Counted from the stretch's first letter, positions 1 to 10,116 are shown. The stretch: 64,000 nt of DNA from AWTP1-13 sp963770295 (GCA_963770295.1 CAVYPA010000025.1:1-64000), one strand, 5' to 3'. Made by a program: numbers and translations. Notes: a model not told the origin generated them from the sequence alone.

Positions 1-405
1 GTAATTCTGGGGTCACTTGTGACTTCAATGACTTGAGCAAAACGGCAACACATGCATTTCACCAGGAGGTTGTGAGCTGGATGGTGACTGACGGTGAAGA
101 CCAGCATAGCGCGAATGACTGACGTGCACGGTACGACGGCGACGCGACGTGCGTCCTGGCACGGGAGTCTCCTGCAAGACAGCGGTCCTCATAATCTGAC
201 GCCAAATAGAGGGTGACGATCTGCGCGACCGGCATCGTAGCTGATGCTCAACGGTCGAAGAAGATCTGGCTGCCGCCCCGTAAAGGATGGCTCCCGTAAT
301 CGATGGCTCTCGCTCGCCGCTATCGATGCTCCCCACAGTCGCAACGCCATCCGGATGACACCCCGCGCAGCGGGCTATCGCGGTAGCGATTTCGTCCTGT
401 GGCAC
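1..405. repeat. ~405 bp direct repeat, copy 1
   Basis: This segment recurs in the same orientation at 24106-24508 with only a handful of substitutions and small indels, the largest differences lying around 168-225. Because the window begins inside the match, the repeat may extend further left. Neither strand carries an ORF that is conserved in frame between the two copies, so it behaves as non-coding or as the relic of a gene. The two copies bracket about 24 kb. From 406 to the cupin gene at 643 nothing recognisable is present. Confidence 0.9.
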
Positions 406-642
406 AGACCGACCATCCGCGCTGCGGCCGCAGCTATGTCAGGAACCGGAGGGTCACCGGACGCGCCGGAAGGTCCTCAGGATCCGGCCGCGGCGACCGA
501 AGCTGACCCCAACTCAGACAATGGCACACAATTCATGCACGACGTGTAAGACCAGCAAAGAAGCCCCGCAGTCGCCTGCGGGGCGTTGTGCGTGGGGGTG
601 TGATCCTTTTGCGATCCATCGCACCACCGGACTAGCGGATAG

Positions 643-1128
643 CTACTGGTTTACGGTTGCCTTGGGCCAGACGTTGGTGGCGGTCGGGCCGGTCCCCACT
701 TCTTGTACGATGGTCTCCTCCTTGGCCCAGGCAAAGTGTGGTATGTTGCCAGGGACAATCAGGACGCTGCCAGCGTGAAGGGGCTTGGTCTTTGTCTCGT
801 CGAAAAGCGGCCCAAGGCCAGAATAGTAGGTGCCGGAAAGGACGGTGACGATGCGCAGGTCAGGATGAGTGTGTGGCACCGACCTTCCGTCCGGTCTATA
901 CTTGGCGAAGATTGCATACACGCCGCTTGCCGCCGGATTGCCGGCCACGACCGCAACGGTGACATCGGGAAACGGGGTTGGGTTCCATTTCAGAAATTCA
1001 GGAAGAACCGCGGTGGCTTCTGGCTGTTGAGCGCAGGCCGGCGCTGCCAGGACAAAGACAGAAAGTAAGGACGCAGCGACAGCCGCGCCAAGAGATTTTC
1101 TGTGCGACAAGGTCAGAAGTTTTTTCAT
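643..1128 (-). CDS. secreted cupin-domain protein
   Basis: This 161-aa protein starts with a signal peptide (basic MKK...HRK, hydrophobic stretch to about residue 30, an ACA-QQ-like cleavage site), so it should be exported. The body is one small beta-barrel cupin: the first motif includes PHTHPDLRIVTVLSG (two metal-ligand type histidines) and the second is LIVPGNIPHFAW. Family members bind a divalent metal and may be enzymes or binding proteins; nothing here names a substrate. The ATG at 1128 is preceded by a GGGAGA ribosome site. The gene is transcribed away from the large regulator that starts at 1251 across a 122-bp gap, an arrangement that suggests the regulator controls it. The gene appears intact. 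Confidence 0.8.
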   Translation of the reverse strand: MKKLLTLSHRKSLGAAVAASLLSVFVLAAPACAQQPEATAVLPEFLKWNPTPFPDVTVAVVAGNPAASGVYAIFAKYRPDGRSVPHTHPDLRIVTVLSGTYYSGLGPLFDETKTKPLHAGSVLIVPGNIPHFAWAKEETIVQEVGTGPTATNVWPKATVNQ

Positions 1129-1199
1129 GGAAGTTCTCCCAGGTTAGGTAATTGATCCCGAGAGTGGCAGATTGGACGGTGGCGACGCTTTGAGCCGCC

Positions 1200-1216
1200 C
1201 TTAATATTTCCTTAAG
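1200..1216. promoter_or_regulatory. candidate operator, inverted repeat in a divergent intergenic region
   Basis: CTTAA-N7-TTAAG is a perfect inverted repeat with an A/T-rich core, placed between the divergent cupin (start 1128) and winged-helix regulator (start 1251). Its symmetry and position suit a regulator binding site controlling one or both genes. This is positional inference only. Confidence 0.35.
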
Positions 1217-1250
1217 ACGGGCTTGATTCCGCGGCCGCGGGAGTTGAGCT

Positions 1251-4200
1251 ATGATGCGCGCATCGGCAGTGCGACGCTGCCCTGCGGAGCATAAATTGCT
1301 TTATATTTTCGAGGATTATGTTCTCGACACGGGCCGACGCGAGCTGCGGCATGGGAACGCAATCGTTCGCGTCCAGCCCCAGGTATTCGACCTTCTGGAA
1401 TTCCTCATTCGCAATCGGGACCGCGTCGTCAGCAAGGACGATATACTCGACGCCGTTTGGGCTGGGCGCATTGTTTCGGAGTCGGCACTCACCACCCGGA
1501 TCAATGCCGCGCGAGCTGCATTAGAGGACAACGGCGAAGACCAGAGGCTGATCCGGACGCTTCACCGCAAGGGAATCCGCTTTGTCGGCGCGGTGCGAGA
1601 GGAACAGAGGCCGGCCGATAGGGCCGCCGTGGCGATCGAGGGCCCAGTGCCCGAACTACCCGCGCCTGTCCCCGAGCGACCGCCGACAGCAGAGCGTCGC
1701 CAGCTCACGGTCGTTTCATGCGAGCTACTGCTCGGACAGGGCGCAGCCCGCATGGACCCCGAGGATTTGCGCGACGTTATGCGAACCTATCACGGATGTG
1801 TGTCTGAAACGGCCGCACGCTTTAGTGGGATGATCGGCGACACGCTTGGTAACACCGTCTTGGTCCATTTTGGCTACCCAGCAGCACACGAGGACGACGC
1901 GGAGCAGGCCGTTCGCTGTGGCCTCGAACTGTGCGTCGCCGTCACGCGGATTGCGGCGGTGGCCGGGCTTGAGACACGCGCGCAGCTGCAAATCCGTGTC
2001 GGTATTGCCACCGGCCTTGTCGTGGCCAGTGACCCGACGGGAGGCCCGGAGGCGCGGGAGCGCGCCATCATAGGCGAAACGCCGAACCTTGCGGCGCGCC
2101 TCCAGGGGATCGCCGAGCCGAACAAGGTCATCATCGCCGAGGGCACCCGGAGGCTTCTCGGCGATCTTTTCGAGGTGCAGGACCTCGGGGAGTTTAAGGA
2201 CACGACCGGGCCCGTGCGGGCGTGGGCGGTGCTGCGATCAAGTTCCGTGGCAAGCCGGTTCGAGGCACTCCACGCCGGCGATCTGACCGCCCTTGTCGGG
2301 CGCGAAGAAGAATCGGAATTACTGCTTCGGCGCTGGTCGAGAGCAATGGTCGGTCAAGGCCAAGTGGTGTTGCTTTCCGGCGAGGCTGGCATCGGCAAAT
2401 CGCGGCTCGCGGCGGCGCTTTCGGACCGCCTCAACAGCGAGCCGCATGCGCGCTTGCGCTATTTCTGCTCTCCGCAGCATACCGACAGTGCGTTTTATTC
2501 GGTCATCGGCCAGATGGAACGTGCCGCCGGAACGGCGCACGACGATACCCCGCAAACAAAACTCGACAAGCTGGACGGCATACTCATGCGGACCTCGACG
2601 TCCATCGAGGACGCGGCGCTCTTTGCCGACATGCTGTCGCTCCCGAACGATGGGCGCTATCCCGCGCTCGATCTAGAACCGCAACATCGCCGACAAAGAA
2701 CACTAGGGGCGCTCGTTTCGCACATCGAGGCGCTGGCACGACAAGGCCCCGTGCTGATGATCTTCGAGGACGTGCATTGGATCGACCCCACGAGCCTTGA
2801 GCTACTTGGTCGGGCGGTAGAGCGGATTCAGTCCCTTCGCGTGCTGCTGGTCGTGACGTTCCGGCCGGAATTCGCGCCGCCTTGGATCGGACGGCCGCAG
2901 GTGACGGCCCTCACCATCAATCGGCTGGCCGAGCGCGAAGTCGCCGTCATGATTGACCGGGTCGTCGGCGACAAATCGCTGCCGACGAGCATCCGGCTGG
3001 ATATCATCGAGCGCACCGACGGTATTCCCCTGTTCGTCGAGGAGATGACGAAGGCCGTGCTGGAAGCGGAAAGCCAGGGTGCGGCCGAGCACGCGGTTGC
3101 GGCTGTTCCGTCCCCGGCCCTGGCCATCCCCGCAAGCTTGCACGCGTCGCTGATGGCGCGGCTCGACCGGCTCGGCACCGCCAAGGAGGTGGCGCAGATC
3201 GGGGCGGCGATCGGGCGGGAGTTTTCGCACGCCCTGTTGGCGGCGGCGGTGCGCAAGCCAGAGGCGGACCTGGGATCGGCACTGAACCGTCTCATGGCGG
3301 CCGGTTTGCTGTTCCGACAGGGCGTGCCGCCGCACGCGACCTACCTGTTCAAGCATGCCCTGGTGCAGGACACAGCTTATGGCACCCTGCTGCGCGAGCC
3401 CAGACGCGCACTTCACGCCCGTATCGCCGACGCCCTTGAAAGCCAGTTCGCTGACATCGCCCAGATCCGGCCGGAGCTGCTGGCGCGTCACTGCACCGAG
3501 GCTGGGCAGATCGAGAAGGCTGCGGGCATGTGGGGCAAGGCGGGACAGCGCTCGCTGGAGCGCTCGGCGTTGGCTGAAGCCGCAGAGCAGCTTACGCGTG
3601 CGCTGGCCCAGATCGCGGCCTTGCCCGCCACTCCCGCGCTGCGTTGCGAGCAGATCAGGCTTCAGGTCATGCTCATAGCCCCACTCATCCACCTCAAAGG
3701 GTTTGCCGCACCGGAAACCAAGGCGGCTGTGGAACGGGCGCACCTGCTGATCGACAAGGCTGAGGCGCTCGGGGAACCTCTCGAAGACCCATTGCTGTTG
3801 TTCTCGGTCCTCTTTGGCTTCTGGCTCGCTAACGTTTGGGCATTCAATGGCGATGTGATGCGCGATCTCGCGGCCCATTTCTTGGCGCTTGCTGAGAAAC
3901 AGGGCGCCACAATTCCTCTCATGGTCGGGCATCGCCTCATGGGTGCCTCCTTGACGCTTACGGGAGACATCGCCGAAAGTCGAGCGCACCAAGATCGGGC
4001 GATCGCGCTTTATGATCCTGCCGAGCATCGTCTGCTGGCGACGCGTTTTGGCTACGACACCGGAGTGGCGGTTCTAACCTTCAGATCGTTGGCTCGATGG
4101 CTCCTTGGTTATCCCGACGTCGCGCTCAAAGACAGCGATGACGCGCTCACGAATGCCCGAGAGATGGGTCAAGCCGCTACGCTGATGTGGGCGTTATTTC

Positions 4201-4829
4201 TTAACGTGATATTCCACATCGTCTGCGGCAACCACTCACTCGCAACTGCACGAGTTAGGGAGCTTTTGGCTCTCGCGGAAGAAAAAGGAGCCTTTCCGTG
4301 GAAGGCGGGCGGAATGACCCTCGAAGGCTGCGCATTGGTCCTGACCGGCAAAGCATCGGACGCAGTTCAAATGATCACCTCCGGAATCACCGCATGGCGG
4401 TCAGCGGGAACAACAATGTTTGTGCCGTTGTATCTATCGCATTTGGCTAGAGCCTATGTGGAGCTCGGCCAATTCGATGACGCTTGGCGCTGCATTGGCG
4501 AGGCGATGACTGCGGTAGAAGCGGCCCGGGAAGGATGGTGCGAAGCCGACATCCACCGAATCGCGGGGGAAATCGCACTGGCGTCGCGGGATCCGGATGC
4601 AGCAAAAGCGGAGGCATACTTCGAGCGTGCGCTCACAATTGCGCGCAGGCAGATGGCGAAGTCCTGGGAACTGCGCGCGGCAATGAGCATAGCGCGGCTA
4701 TGGCGCGATCAGGGCAAGCGGCAGCAAGCCCACGACCTTCTCGCTCCGGTCCTCGGCTGGTTCACCGAAGGCTTCGACACGCTCGACTTGAAGCGGGCCA
4801 AGGCCTTGCTCGACGAGTTAGCGTCGTGA
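1251..4829 (+). CDS. winged-helix / cyclase-like / AAA ATPase / TPR signalling regulator
   Basis: An intact 1192-aa multidomain protein. About residues 15-115 form an OmpR-type winged helix. About 150-320 form a class III nucleotide cyclase homology domain. From about 345 there is a STAND-like ATPase with Walker A GEAGIGKS near residue 378 and Walker B VLMIFEDVHWID near 505. The remaining ~450 residues are helical, tetratricopeptide-like. The cyclase domain looks catalytically degenerate: the usual metal-binding F-x-D is SCELLLG, and the second motif reads IGDTLGN rather than GDG. It therefore probably serves as a sensory or dimerisation module, with DNA binding as output. The ATG at 1251 has GGGAG upstream; since homology begins near LLYIFEDYVLD, a slightly later start is possible. 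It is divergent from the secreted cupin gene. Confidence 0.88.
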   Translation: MMRASAVRRCPAEHKLLYIFEDYVLDTGRRELRHGNAIVRVQPQVFDLLEFLIRNRDRVVSKDDILDAVWAGRIVSESALTTRINAARAALEDNGEDQRLIRTLHRKGIRFVGAVREEQRPADRAAVAIEGPVPELPAPVPERPPTAERRQLTVVSCELLLGQGAARMDPEDLRDVMRTYHGCVSETAARFSGMIGDTLGNTVLVHFGYPAAHEDDAEQAVRCGLELCVAVTRIAAVAGLETRAQLQIRVGIATGLVVASDPTGGPEARERAIIGETPNLAARLQGIAEPNKVIIAEGTRRLLGDLFEVQDLGEFKDTTGPVRAWAVLRSSSVASRFEALHAGDLTALVGREEESELLLRRWSRAMVGQGQVVLLSGEAGIGKSRLAAALSDRLNSEPHARLRYFCSPQHTDSAFYSVIGQMERAAGTAHDDTPQTKLDKLDGILMRTSTSIEDAALFADMLSLPNDGRYPALDLEPQHRRQRTLGALVSHIEALARQGPVLMIFEDVHWIDPTSLELLGRAVERIQSLRVLLVVTFRPEFAPPWIGRPQVTALTINRLAEREVAVMIDRVVGDKSLPTSIRLDIIERTDGIPLFVEEMTKAVLEAESQGAAEHAVAAVPSPALAIPASLHASLMARLDRLGTAKEVAQIGAAIGREFSHALLAAAVRKPEADLGSALNRLMAAGLLFRQGVPPHATYLFKHALVQDTAYGTLLREPRRALHARIADALESQFADIAQIRPELLARHCTEAGQIEKAAGMWGKAGQRSLERSALAEAAEQLTRALAQIAALPATPALRCEQIRLQVMLIAPLIHLKGFAAPETKAAVERAHLLIDKAEALGEPLEDPLLLFSVLFGFWLANVWAFNGDVMRDLAAHFLALAEKQGATIPLMVGHRLMGASLTLTGDIAESRAHQDRAIALYDPAEHRLLATRFGYDTGVAVLTFRSLARWLLGYPDVALKDSDDALTNAREMGQAATLMWALFLNVIFHIVCGNHSLATARVRELLALAEEKGAFPWKAGGMTLEGCALVLTGKASDAVQMITSGITAWRSAGTTMFVPLYLSHLARAYVELGQFDDAWRCIGEAMTAVEAAREGWCEADIHRIAGEIALASRDPDAAKAEAYFERALTIARRQMAKSWELRAAMSIARLWRDQGKRQQAHDLLAPVLGWFTEGFDTLDLKRAKALLDELAS

Positions 4830-5057
4830 GGGCGCTCGTGGTCGCAAGGGGCCGGCGCGGAATGTCAGCTCCTGGCACGAAGCGCCATTGCGCTGGTTGG
4901 TTGATCTCATGCCCGGAATCGAAGAAGGAGCGGACCCCGATCGAAGGTCTCAGAAATTCGGGGCGAAGGCGATACTTGATGAGGTGGACGGCGCCTCACA
5001 AGGCATCGATGTGCCGTAAAGTGATCGTTGTAGACGAATCACCAGAGAGGGCCGTCC

Positions 5058-6001
5058 ATGACAACAATTACCACCATCGGGATCGACCTTGCAAAGAAGG
5101 TGTTCCAAGTCCACGGCGTCGATGCCGAGGGCAAGGTCGTCGTCGCCCGGAAGCTCAGACGCAAGGAGGTGTTGGCGTTCTTCGCCAAGCTGGCGCCGTG
5201 TCTGGTCGGCATGGAGGCCTGCGGCAGTGCGCATTATTGGGCGCGTGAGATTGCCAAGCTCGGGCACACGGTGAAGCTGATGCCGCCGAAGTACGTCAAG
5301 GCCTATGTCAAGCGCGGCAAGACGGATGCGGGTGATGCCGCCGCGATCTGCGAGGCGGTGACGCGGCCGAGCATGTCGTTCGTGCCGGTGAAGGGGCTCG
5401 AGCAACAAGGTCTGTCGATGCTGCACAGCGCGCGCTCGCAGCTGATCGGCCAGCGCACGCAGCTGGTCAACGCCGTGCGCGGGCACCTGAGCGAGCTTGG
5501 CATCATCGCGGAAAGAGGCGCCTGCTCGGGCTCGGCGAGCTAGCAGCGATCGTCGGTGACGAGAGCGATCAGCGGCTGCCCGCGACAGCACGCGCAGCCC
5601 TGATGGTACTTCTTCGACAGATCGAGGCGGTCAGCGCTGGGATCGCCGCGCTCGACAGCACACTGCGCAAGGAAAACAACGCGAGCGAGGTGGGCCCGCG
5701 GCTGGAGACGATCCCCTCGGTTGGGCCGGTGATCGCCAGCGCACTCAGGGCCCGGGTCACCGACGCTAAGCTGTTCGAGAACGGTCGACACCTGTCGGCG
5801 TGGATCGGTCTCGTGCCGGAGAACGATTCGACTGGCGGTAAGGTCAGGCAAAATGGGCTTTCCAAGAAGGGTGACCATTATCTGCGCTCACTTCTCGTTA
5901 GCGGCGCGATGGCTGTCGTGCGCCAGGCGCAGAAACGCCCGGATAAGAGTCCCGGGGTTACGAAGCTGCTCGGCCGCATGTCGGCCAAGCAGGCGGGGTG
6001 A
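5058..6001 (+). pseudogene. IS110-family transposase, frameshifted
   Basis: The first part (5058-5543) opens with TIGIDLAKKVFQVHGVD, the DEDD-type N-terminus of IS110 transposases, and contains DAGDAAAICEAV. The second part (about 5513-6001, another frame) carries the C-terminal transposase domain (SVGPVIASALRAR, SAWIGLVPENDST, GDHYLRSLLVSGAM). A single-base frame change near 5510 separates them, and a stop follows MSAKQAG, earlier than the usual C-terminus. The gene cannot make a full enzyme. IS ends were not resolved. Confidence 0.88.
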
Positions 6002-6464
6002 TGGGCAGAAACCCTCAGAAAACCCAATAAAACAGGGCTTTTTCGAGCCTCCGACGTTACGCAGGTAATTCTCTGCGTACCCGCTGCGTAACGTTGCCAA
6101 GCCGCGTGCCTTGCCGAGTAGGGAAACCGCCTGCGTGTCGGAAGGATGCGGCCAAATGTCTTAGCCAGCGACTGACACTGGGCGATAGCTCAACGAAAGA
6201 ATGAGGCGCACGCGTCTCTTTCTATATCTCTGGTTGTGAGCGCCACCTACCGAGCCTCGCCCGCCGGTTGTGGTTGCTTCTCACCGAGCCTCGTCTGCTC
6301 GCGCACCACTTGCGGAGCGCTCGGAATCGGATGCGAAATCTGTGTTGTGTCGGTCAACGCCTGCGTATCGAGGAGTGTAGCCGTGAGCCAGTTACTAAGC
6401 ACCAGGGACGGGAAGAGGAAAGGGGGGGAAGAGCAGGGACATCATCGCCAGCGACCATGATGAT
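6002..6464. other. no recognisable gene
   Basis: Between the IS110 relic and the excisionase-like gene no convincing coding frame, repeat or RNA gene is visible. A purine-rich run at about 6411-6437 precedes the next gene and could act as its ribosome site. Confidence 0.4.
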
Positions 6465-6650
6465 TTGCGCCACGTCAAGCCCGAGGAAGCGGCGCTCATG
6501 CTCGGGTGGTCCCTTCGCACGCTCGAGCGCCGTAGCGACGACGGGACAGGCCCCAAGATCACGCGAACCGGCCCGCGCTCCCGAAGCGTTCGGGTGGATC
6601 GCATCCGCAAGTTTTTGGCCGCGTGCGACGAAGCAGACACGGCGGGCTAG
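6465..6650 (+). CDS. excisionase-like helix-turn-helix protein
   Basis: A 61-aa protein beginning at TTG with the pattern PEEAALMLGWSLRTLERR, the helix-turn-helix of the MerR/AlpA/excisionase group, followed by a wing-like segment and VRVDRIRKFLA. Such small proteins bind DNA at element ends or at promoters of integrative elements. The frame is open further upstream to a purine-rich stretch, so the true start could lie slightly 5' of 6465. It precedes the primase and DUF3987 genes on the same strand, which supports a role in a mobile element. Confidence 0.6.
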   Translation: MRHVKPEEAALMLGWSLRTLERRSDDGTGPKITRTGPRSRSVRVDRIRKFLAACDEADTAG

Positions 6651-6767
6651 CAGAACGCAGTGCCTCGTGCCGGTGGGCATTTCAACGGAGCGTAGTGACC
6701 CGCACGCCATGAACGTGCCGGCAGGGGCCGAAGCTGGGGACCTAGCCTATCCCAGAGAAAGGAGCTG

Positions 6768-7106
6768 TTGAACAGAAACGCGCGCCGACCAACGAGGGGA
6801 AGGGCGGCGCGCACAGTAGAGAAAGCGTGTGTAATGAGTAGACCCCGTACCATCTCGTACAGTCGCGCGCAAGCGCGCAACTGTGCCACGCCAATAGTTC
6901 GAGGCCTTCGGCTTCAACTTTGCGCCCTCGACCAGCAGTTGGAAGCCGCCGAAGACCGTCGGCAGCACCACCTCCGCCGCGCCGGGGAACATGTCCGGCT
7001 CGCCGACGAAAGCCTCATCGAGTTCGACCAGCTCGTTGAGCAGCAGGACGGGGTAAGACGCGCGCTGCGCAACTGCCTGGCGGAGGAGGGGGCGAGCCGT
7101 GGCTAG
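6768..7106 (+). CDS. hypothetical protein upstream of primase
   Basis: A 112-aa frame starting at TTG just after a good AAGGAG site (about 6759-6764). It ends overlapping the start of the next gene by 8 bp, as expected in an operon. The C-terminal half is glutamine/glutamate-rich and helical (LIEFDQLVEQQDGVRRAL). No family is recognised. The minus strand over the same bases (6747-7181) also has protein-like composition, so the coding strand is not certain. Confidence 0.4.
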   Translation: MNRNARRPTRGRAARTVEKACVMSRPRTISYSRAQARNCATPIVRGLRLQLCALDQQLEAAEDRRQHHLRRAGEHVRLADESLIEFDQLVEQQDGVRRALRNCLAEEGASRG

Positions 7107-7941
7107 CACGACCGCCTCGATTGATCGGGACCAGATCGGGCATTTTCTGCGGACGCTCGATCCCGACGCCAAATGGTTCACGATTCAGATGTTCACGGAC
7201 CGCGAGCACAAGCCAACCCCCGACCCCCTCGCCAAGGTATTCAACGTCAACCGCATCACTGATGACGTGCTCGACCTCTACGCGCAGGGCGCGGGGGTGT
7301 GGGTCACCATCAACGATACCGATGGCAACGGCCGCAAGGCGAAAGCCGTTACTCGCGTTCGCGCCGTCTGGCAGGAGGACGATGACGGGTTCGAGGGCGA
7401 TTTTCCCATTGAACCCTCGCTCGTAGTGGAAACCTCGCCTGGTCATTATCACCGCTACTGGCTGGTGGATGGTGATTGGCCCGCCGACGAGCAGGGCCGC
7501 AAGGACTTTGCCGGCGTCATGGCCACCATGGTGGCTGCCTACGGTAGCGACAAGGGCGCCAAGGATATCAGCAGGGTGCTGCGCGTGCCGGGCTTCCTAC
7601 ACCGCAAGAATCCCGACGAGCCGCACATGGTGGCGATCGTCGGCGGTTGTCGTCGACGCTACACCCGTGCCGAGATCTTCGCCGCCTTTCCGCCCCCGGC
7701 CCAGAAAACACCAGCAGCCCGCGCCAATGGTCATGTCGGCGACGGCCATAGCGAAGCGTATGCCGAGCTCGTGCGCCAGGTGCTGACCGGCGACAACTAT
7801 CATAGCGCCCTCGTCTCTCTTGCCTGGCGCCAGATCGGCGCCGGCATGCCTGGAGGGCAGACAGTCGAGTTCCTACGCGGGGTCATGCTGAGCACCCCTG
7901 AGGAGCGCCGGGATGAGCGATGGGAAGCTCGGTATCGCTGA
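7099..7941 (+). CDS. RepB-like DNA primase-domain protein
   Basis: A 280-aa protein with a GTG start behind a strong GGAGGAGGGGG site. It resembles the plasmid/phage RepB-type archaeo-eukaryotic primase domain: an N-terminal fold with AKWFTIQMFTD, GVWVTINDTDGNGR, SLVVETSPGHYHRYWLVDG, and the signature KDISRVLRVPGFLHRKN. In this family such proteins prime replication of mobile elements. Its last 29 bp overlap the next gene, which encodes the DUF3987 partner commonly found beside such primases. The gene looks intact. Confidence 0.75.
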   Translation: MASTTASIDRDQIGHFLRTLDPDAKWFTIQMFTDREHKPTPDPLAKVFNVNRITDDVLDLYAQGAGVWVTINDTDGNGRKAKAVTRVRAVWQEDDDGFEGDFPIEPSLVVETSPGHYHRYWLVDGDWPADEQGRKDFAGVMATMVAAYGSDKGAKDISRVLRVPGFLHRKNPDEPHMVAIVGGCRRRYTRAEIFAAFPPPAQKTPAARANGHVGDGHSEAYAELVRQVLTGDNYHSALVSLAWRQIGAGMPGGQTVEFLRGVMLSTPEERRDERWEARYR

Positions 7942-9532
7942 GATCCCGCGGCTCGTCAGCAGCGCCGAGGAGAAGCAGGAGAAGACTGACGGCGATGCGG
8001 AATGGCCTGAGCCCGACTGGTCGCTGCTAGACGATCGCCGAGGCACGCTGCCGGACTTCCCCTTAGACGTGCTCACCGAGCCATGGCGGAGTATGGCTGC
8101 AAAAATCGGCGCACGGCGCAGGCGTCACCCCCGCACATGTCATGGTGCCGCTGATGGGGATTGCGTCGGGCTTGGTTGGCACGGCGCGACGCGTGCGCGC
8201 CTCCCGCTCCTGGTATGAGCCCCTGTCCAATTGGACGGCCACTGTCGGCTTCTCAGGCACGGGCAAAACGCCGGGGCTCGATGTCTCCAGGCGCGCGCTA
8301 TCGCTCATCGCACGTAACCGAAAACACAAGCTCGGCGAGCTGCAGCGGGCGCACGAGAGGCGCGTCGAAACGGCCAAGGCCGCAGCCAAGAAATGGAAGG
8401 CCGAGGTACAGGAGGCCGTCGAGGCTGGCAAGAAAGCGCCTGATATGCCGGCACAGGCTGTGTTGCCCGGCGAGTTCGTGGCGCCGCAGCTCTATGTCTC
8501 GAACGTCACCATTGAGCGGCTCGTCTCGCTTGTGCAGGCAAAGCCGCGTGGCGCACTGATGATCGGCGACGAGCTCGCCGGCTTGTTCCTGAATATGGGC
8601 CGCTACTCGAACGGATCCGACAAGGAGTTCTGGCTTGAGGCATGGAACGGCGGCAGCTACGTGCAAGAGCGTCAAAGTCGGCCGCCTGTCGCCGTCGATT
8701 ACCTGCTCGTTGGCATGACGGGCGGCTTCCAGCCGGACAAGCTCGCCCGGTCGTTTGCTGGCGACGACGACGGCATGTACGCGCGTGTGCTGTTTGCGTG
8801 GCCGCCGGCGCCGAACTTCCAGCCCCTATCCAACGCTGTCGCCGATGTGGAGCCTGAGTTCCAGACGGCGTTGATGCGCTTGATTGATTTGCGCGACATG
8901 GAAGATAAGACGTTCGTGCCCAAGGATGTGCCGCTTTCGGATAAGGCGACGGAGGTATTTGAGCATTTCCGGAAATTCCTGTATGCGGGTAGGCTTCACT
9001 CGAAGGCCGCGAGCGGGAATGGTGGTCGAAGGGTGCCACCCACGTTTTGCGCTTGGCGGGCACACTTGCCTTTCTCGATTGGGCCATGCCCCGCGAGCCG
9101 ACGTCGACCCACGGCGGGAGCAACCCGTTCCAAAAAATCCTGCAACAGGCGCACGAGCCGACCAAGGTTCGAGGTGAGTTCATGGCAGCCGCCGTCAAGC
9201 TCTGGCGTGACTACTTCTGGCCACACGCCCGCGCAGCGTTGCGCCAGGTCGGGGTCACCGACCACCACGCCAATGCCCGCCGCGTGCTGCGTTGGGCCCA
9301 AGCGAATTGCAAAGACCAGGTTTCTGTCCTCGACGTTCGCCGCGATGCCTTGAAGCAGCAGGTTGATGCGGACCAGACCGAGGCCCTGCTCAGCAAGCTT
9401 GAGCGGGCCGGCTGGCTTAAGAAAACGACCGAGAAAACGCCGGGCCGGGCGCGGCATAGGTGGATTGTAAATCCCCTACTCCTAGTGCCGCCACGTGCTG
9501 CAGGAAGTGCGCAAACTGCGGAAAGCTCCTAG
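7913..9532 (+). pseudogene. DUF3987 P-loop protein of an integrative element, two frameshifts
   Basis: Reassembling three frames gives a ~540-aa DUF3987 (YfjI-like) protein. Frame 1 (from 7913) gives the N-terminus to MAAK. Frame 2 (to about 9008) includes Walker A FSGTGKTPGLD and Walker B-like ALMIGDELAGLF. Frame 3 (to 9532) holds the helical C-terminus (LRLAGTLAFLDWAM, LSKLERAGWLKK). The first frame change coincides with an A5 run at 8101-8105, where A4 would restore the frame; the second lies near 9008. The family pairs with element-encoded primases and is thought to act in replication. Either the gene is decaying or single-base errors are present. Confidence 0.75.
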
Positions 9533-9561
9533 CGACCTGGTCTTCCTGCACTTGCCGCACT
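9508..9561. repeat. imperfect inverted repeat at the end of the DUF3987 frame
   Basis: GTGCGCAAACTGCGGAAAG is answered by CTTCCTGCACTTGCCGCAC about 16 bp later. The two arms could form a hairpin across the end of the DUF3987 frame. It may be a transcription terminator, or a by-product of the repeated codon pattern in this C-terminus. Confidence 0.4.
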
Positions 9562-9786
9562 TCCCGCATTGGGTGCTGACCCGGATAGGGAGTGATTGGA
9601 GTGAAGGAGCAGAGCCAAACCAAAGCCCGGCCCCGACGGTGCTAAGGACCGAAAGGAAGACTCGAATGAACAAGCGCTCCGGCGCGAGGGGGATCTGCCG
9701 CGTCATCTCCGCGTGGTGGAGTGCAACAGGCGCATATCGTGCTCTCACCTTGTGCCACGCTAGTCAGGTCACCATGTCAATCGACA

Positions 9787-10116
9787 ATGGCAGGGCACCG
9801 CAAATCACCTGCGAGTACCGGCGGCATCGTGATCGGTGTCGCCGCGATGGCCAGGCTCTTTGGCAGATCAGAGCGCACGCTTTGGCGATGGATCAAGCAT
9901 GACGGCTTCCCTGCTGCCACCCTTCCGAGTGGGCATCTGTGCACCTCGTCGACCCTTATCGATTTGTGGTTGTTGGGTAGGTTGAAGCACGACCGTACAA
10001 ACAGGCCAGGCACATTCGCGGCGGCGACTGATCAGCAACGCATTGCCACCTCGGTCGAGTTTGAACATCCGAAAAGTCATGCTCCCACCCGCGCGTGCAC
10101 AGATCACCAAACGTGA
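9787..10116 (+). CDS. helix-turn-helix DNA-binding protein
   Basis: The 109-aa product from the ATG at 9787 contains IGVAAMARLFGRSERTLWRW, a clear helix-turn-helix of the excisionase/HTH_17 type, with the usual following PxxxLPSGHL turn and a short helix DLWLLGRLKH. It is probably a regulator or recombination directionality factor of the element that also encodes the primase. The C-terminus overlaps the next ORF and has no known similarity, so its last ~40 residues may not be native. Confidence 0.55.
   Translation: MAGHRKSPASTGGIVIGVAAMARLFGRSERTLWRWIKHDGFPAATLPSGHLCTSSTLIDLWLLGRLKHDRTNRPGTFAAATDQQRIATSVEFEHPKSHAPTRACTDHQT

Noticed and set aside
25..405. CxxCH motif (ARCAGCH) on the minus strand of both repeat copies, suggesting a cytochrome c
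   Set aside because: The two copies are not conserved in frame, and no signal peptide, Met ligand or cytochrome fold accompanies the motif.
2802..4028. 408-aa minus-strand ORF
   Set aside because: It lies antisense inside the 1192-aa regulator, is Arg/Gln-rich and has no domain; it is a GC-driven shadow.
6747..7181. 144-aa minus-strand ORF opposite the pre-primase gene
   Set aside because: Protein-like in part, but the plus-strand frame has a better ribosome site and an operon overlap; kept only as an alternative.
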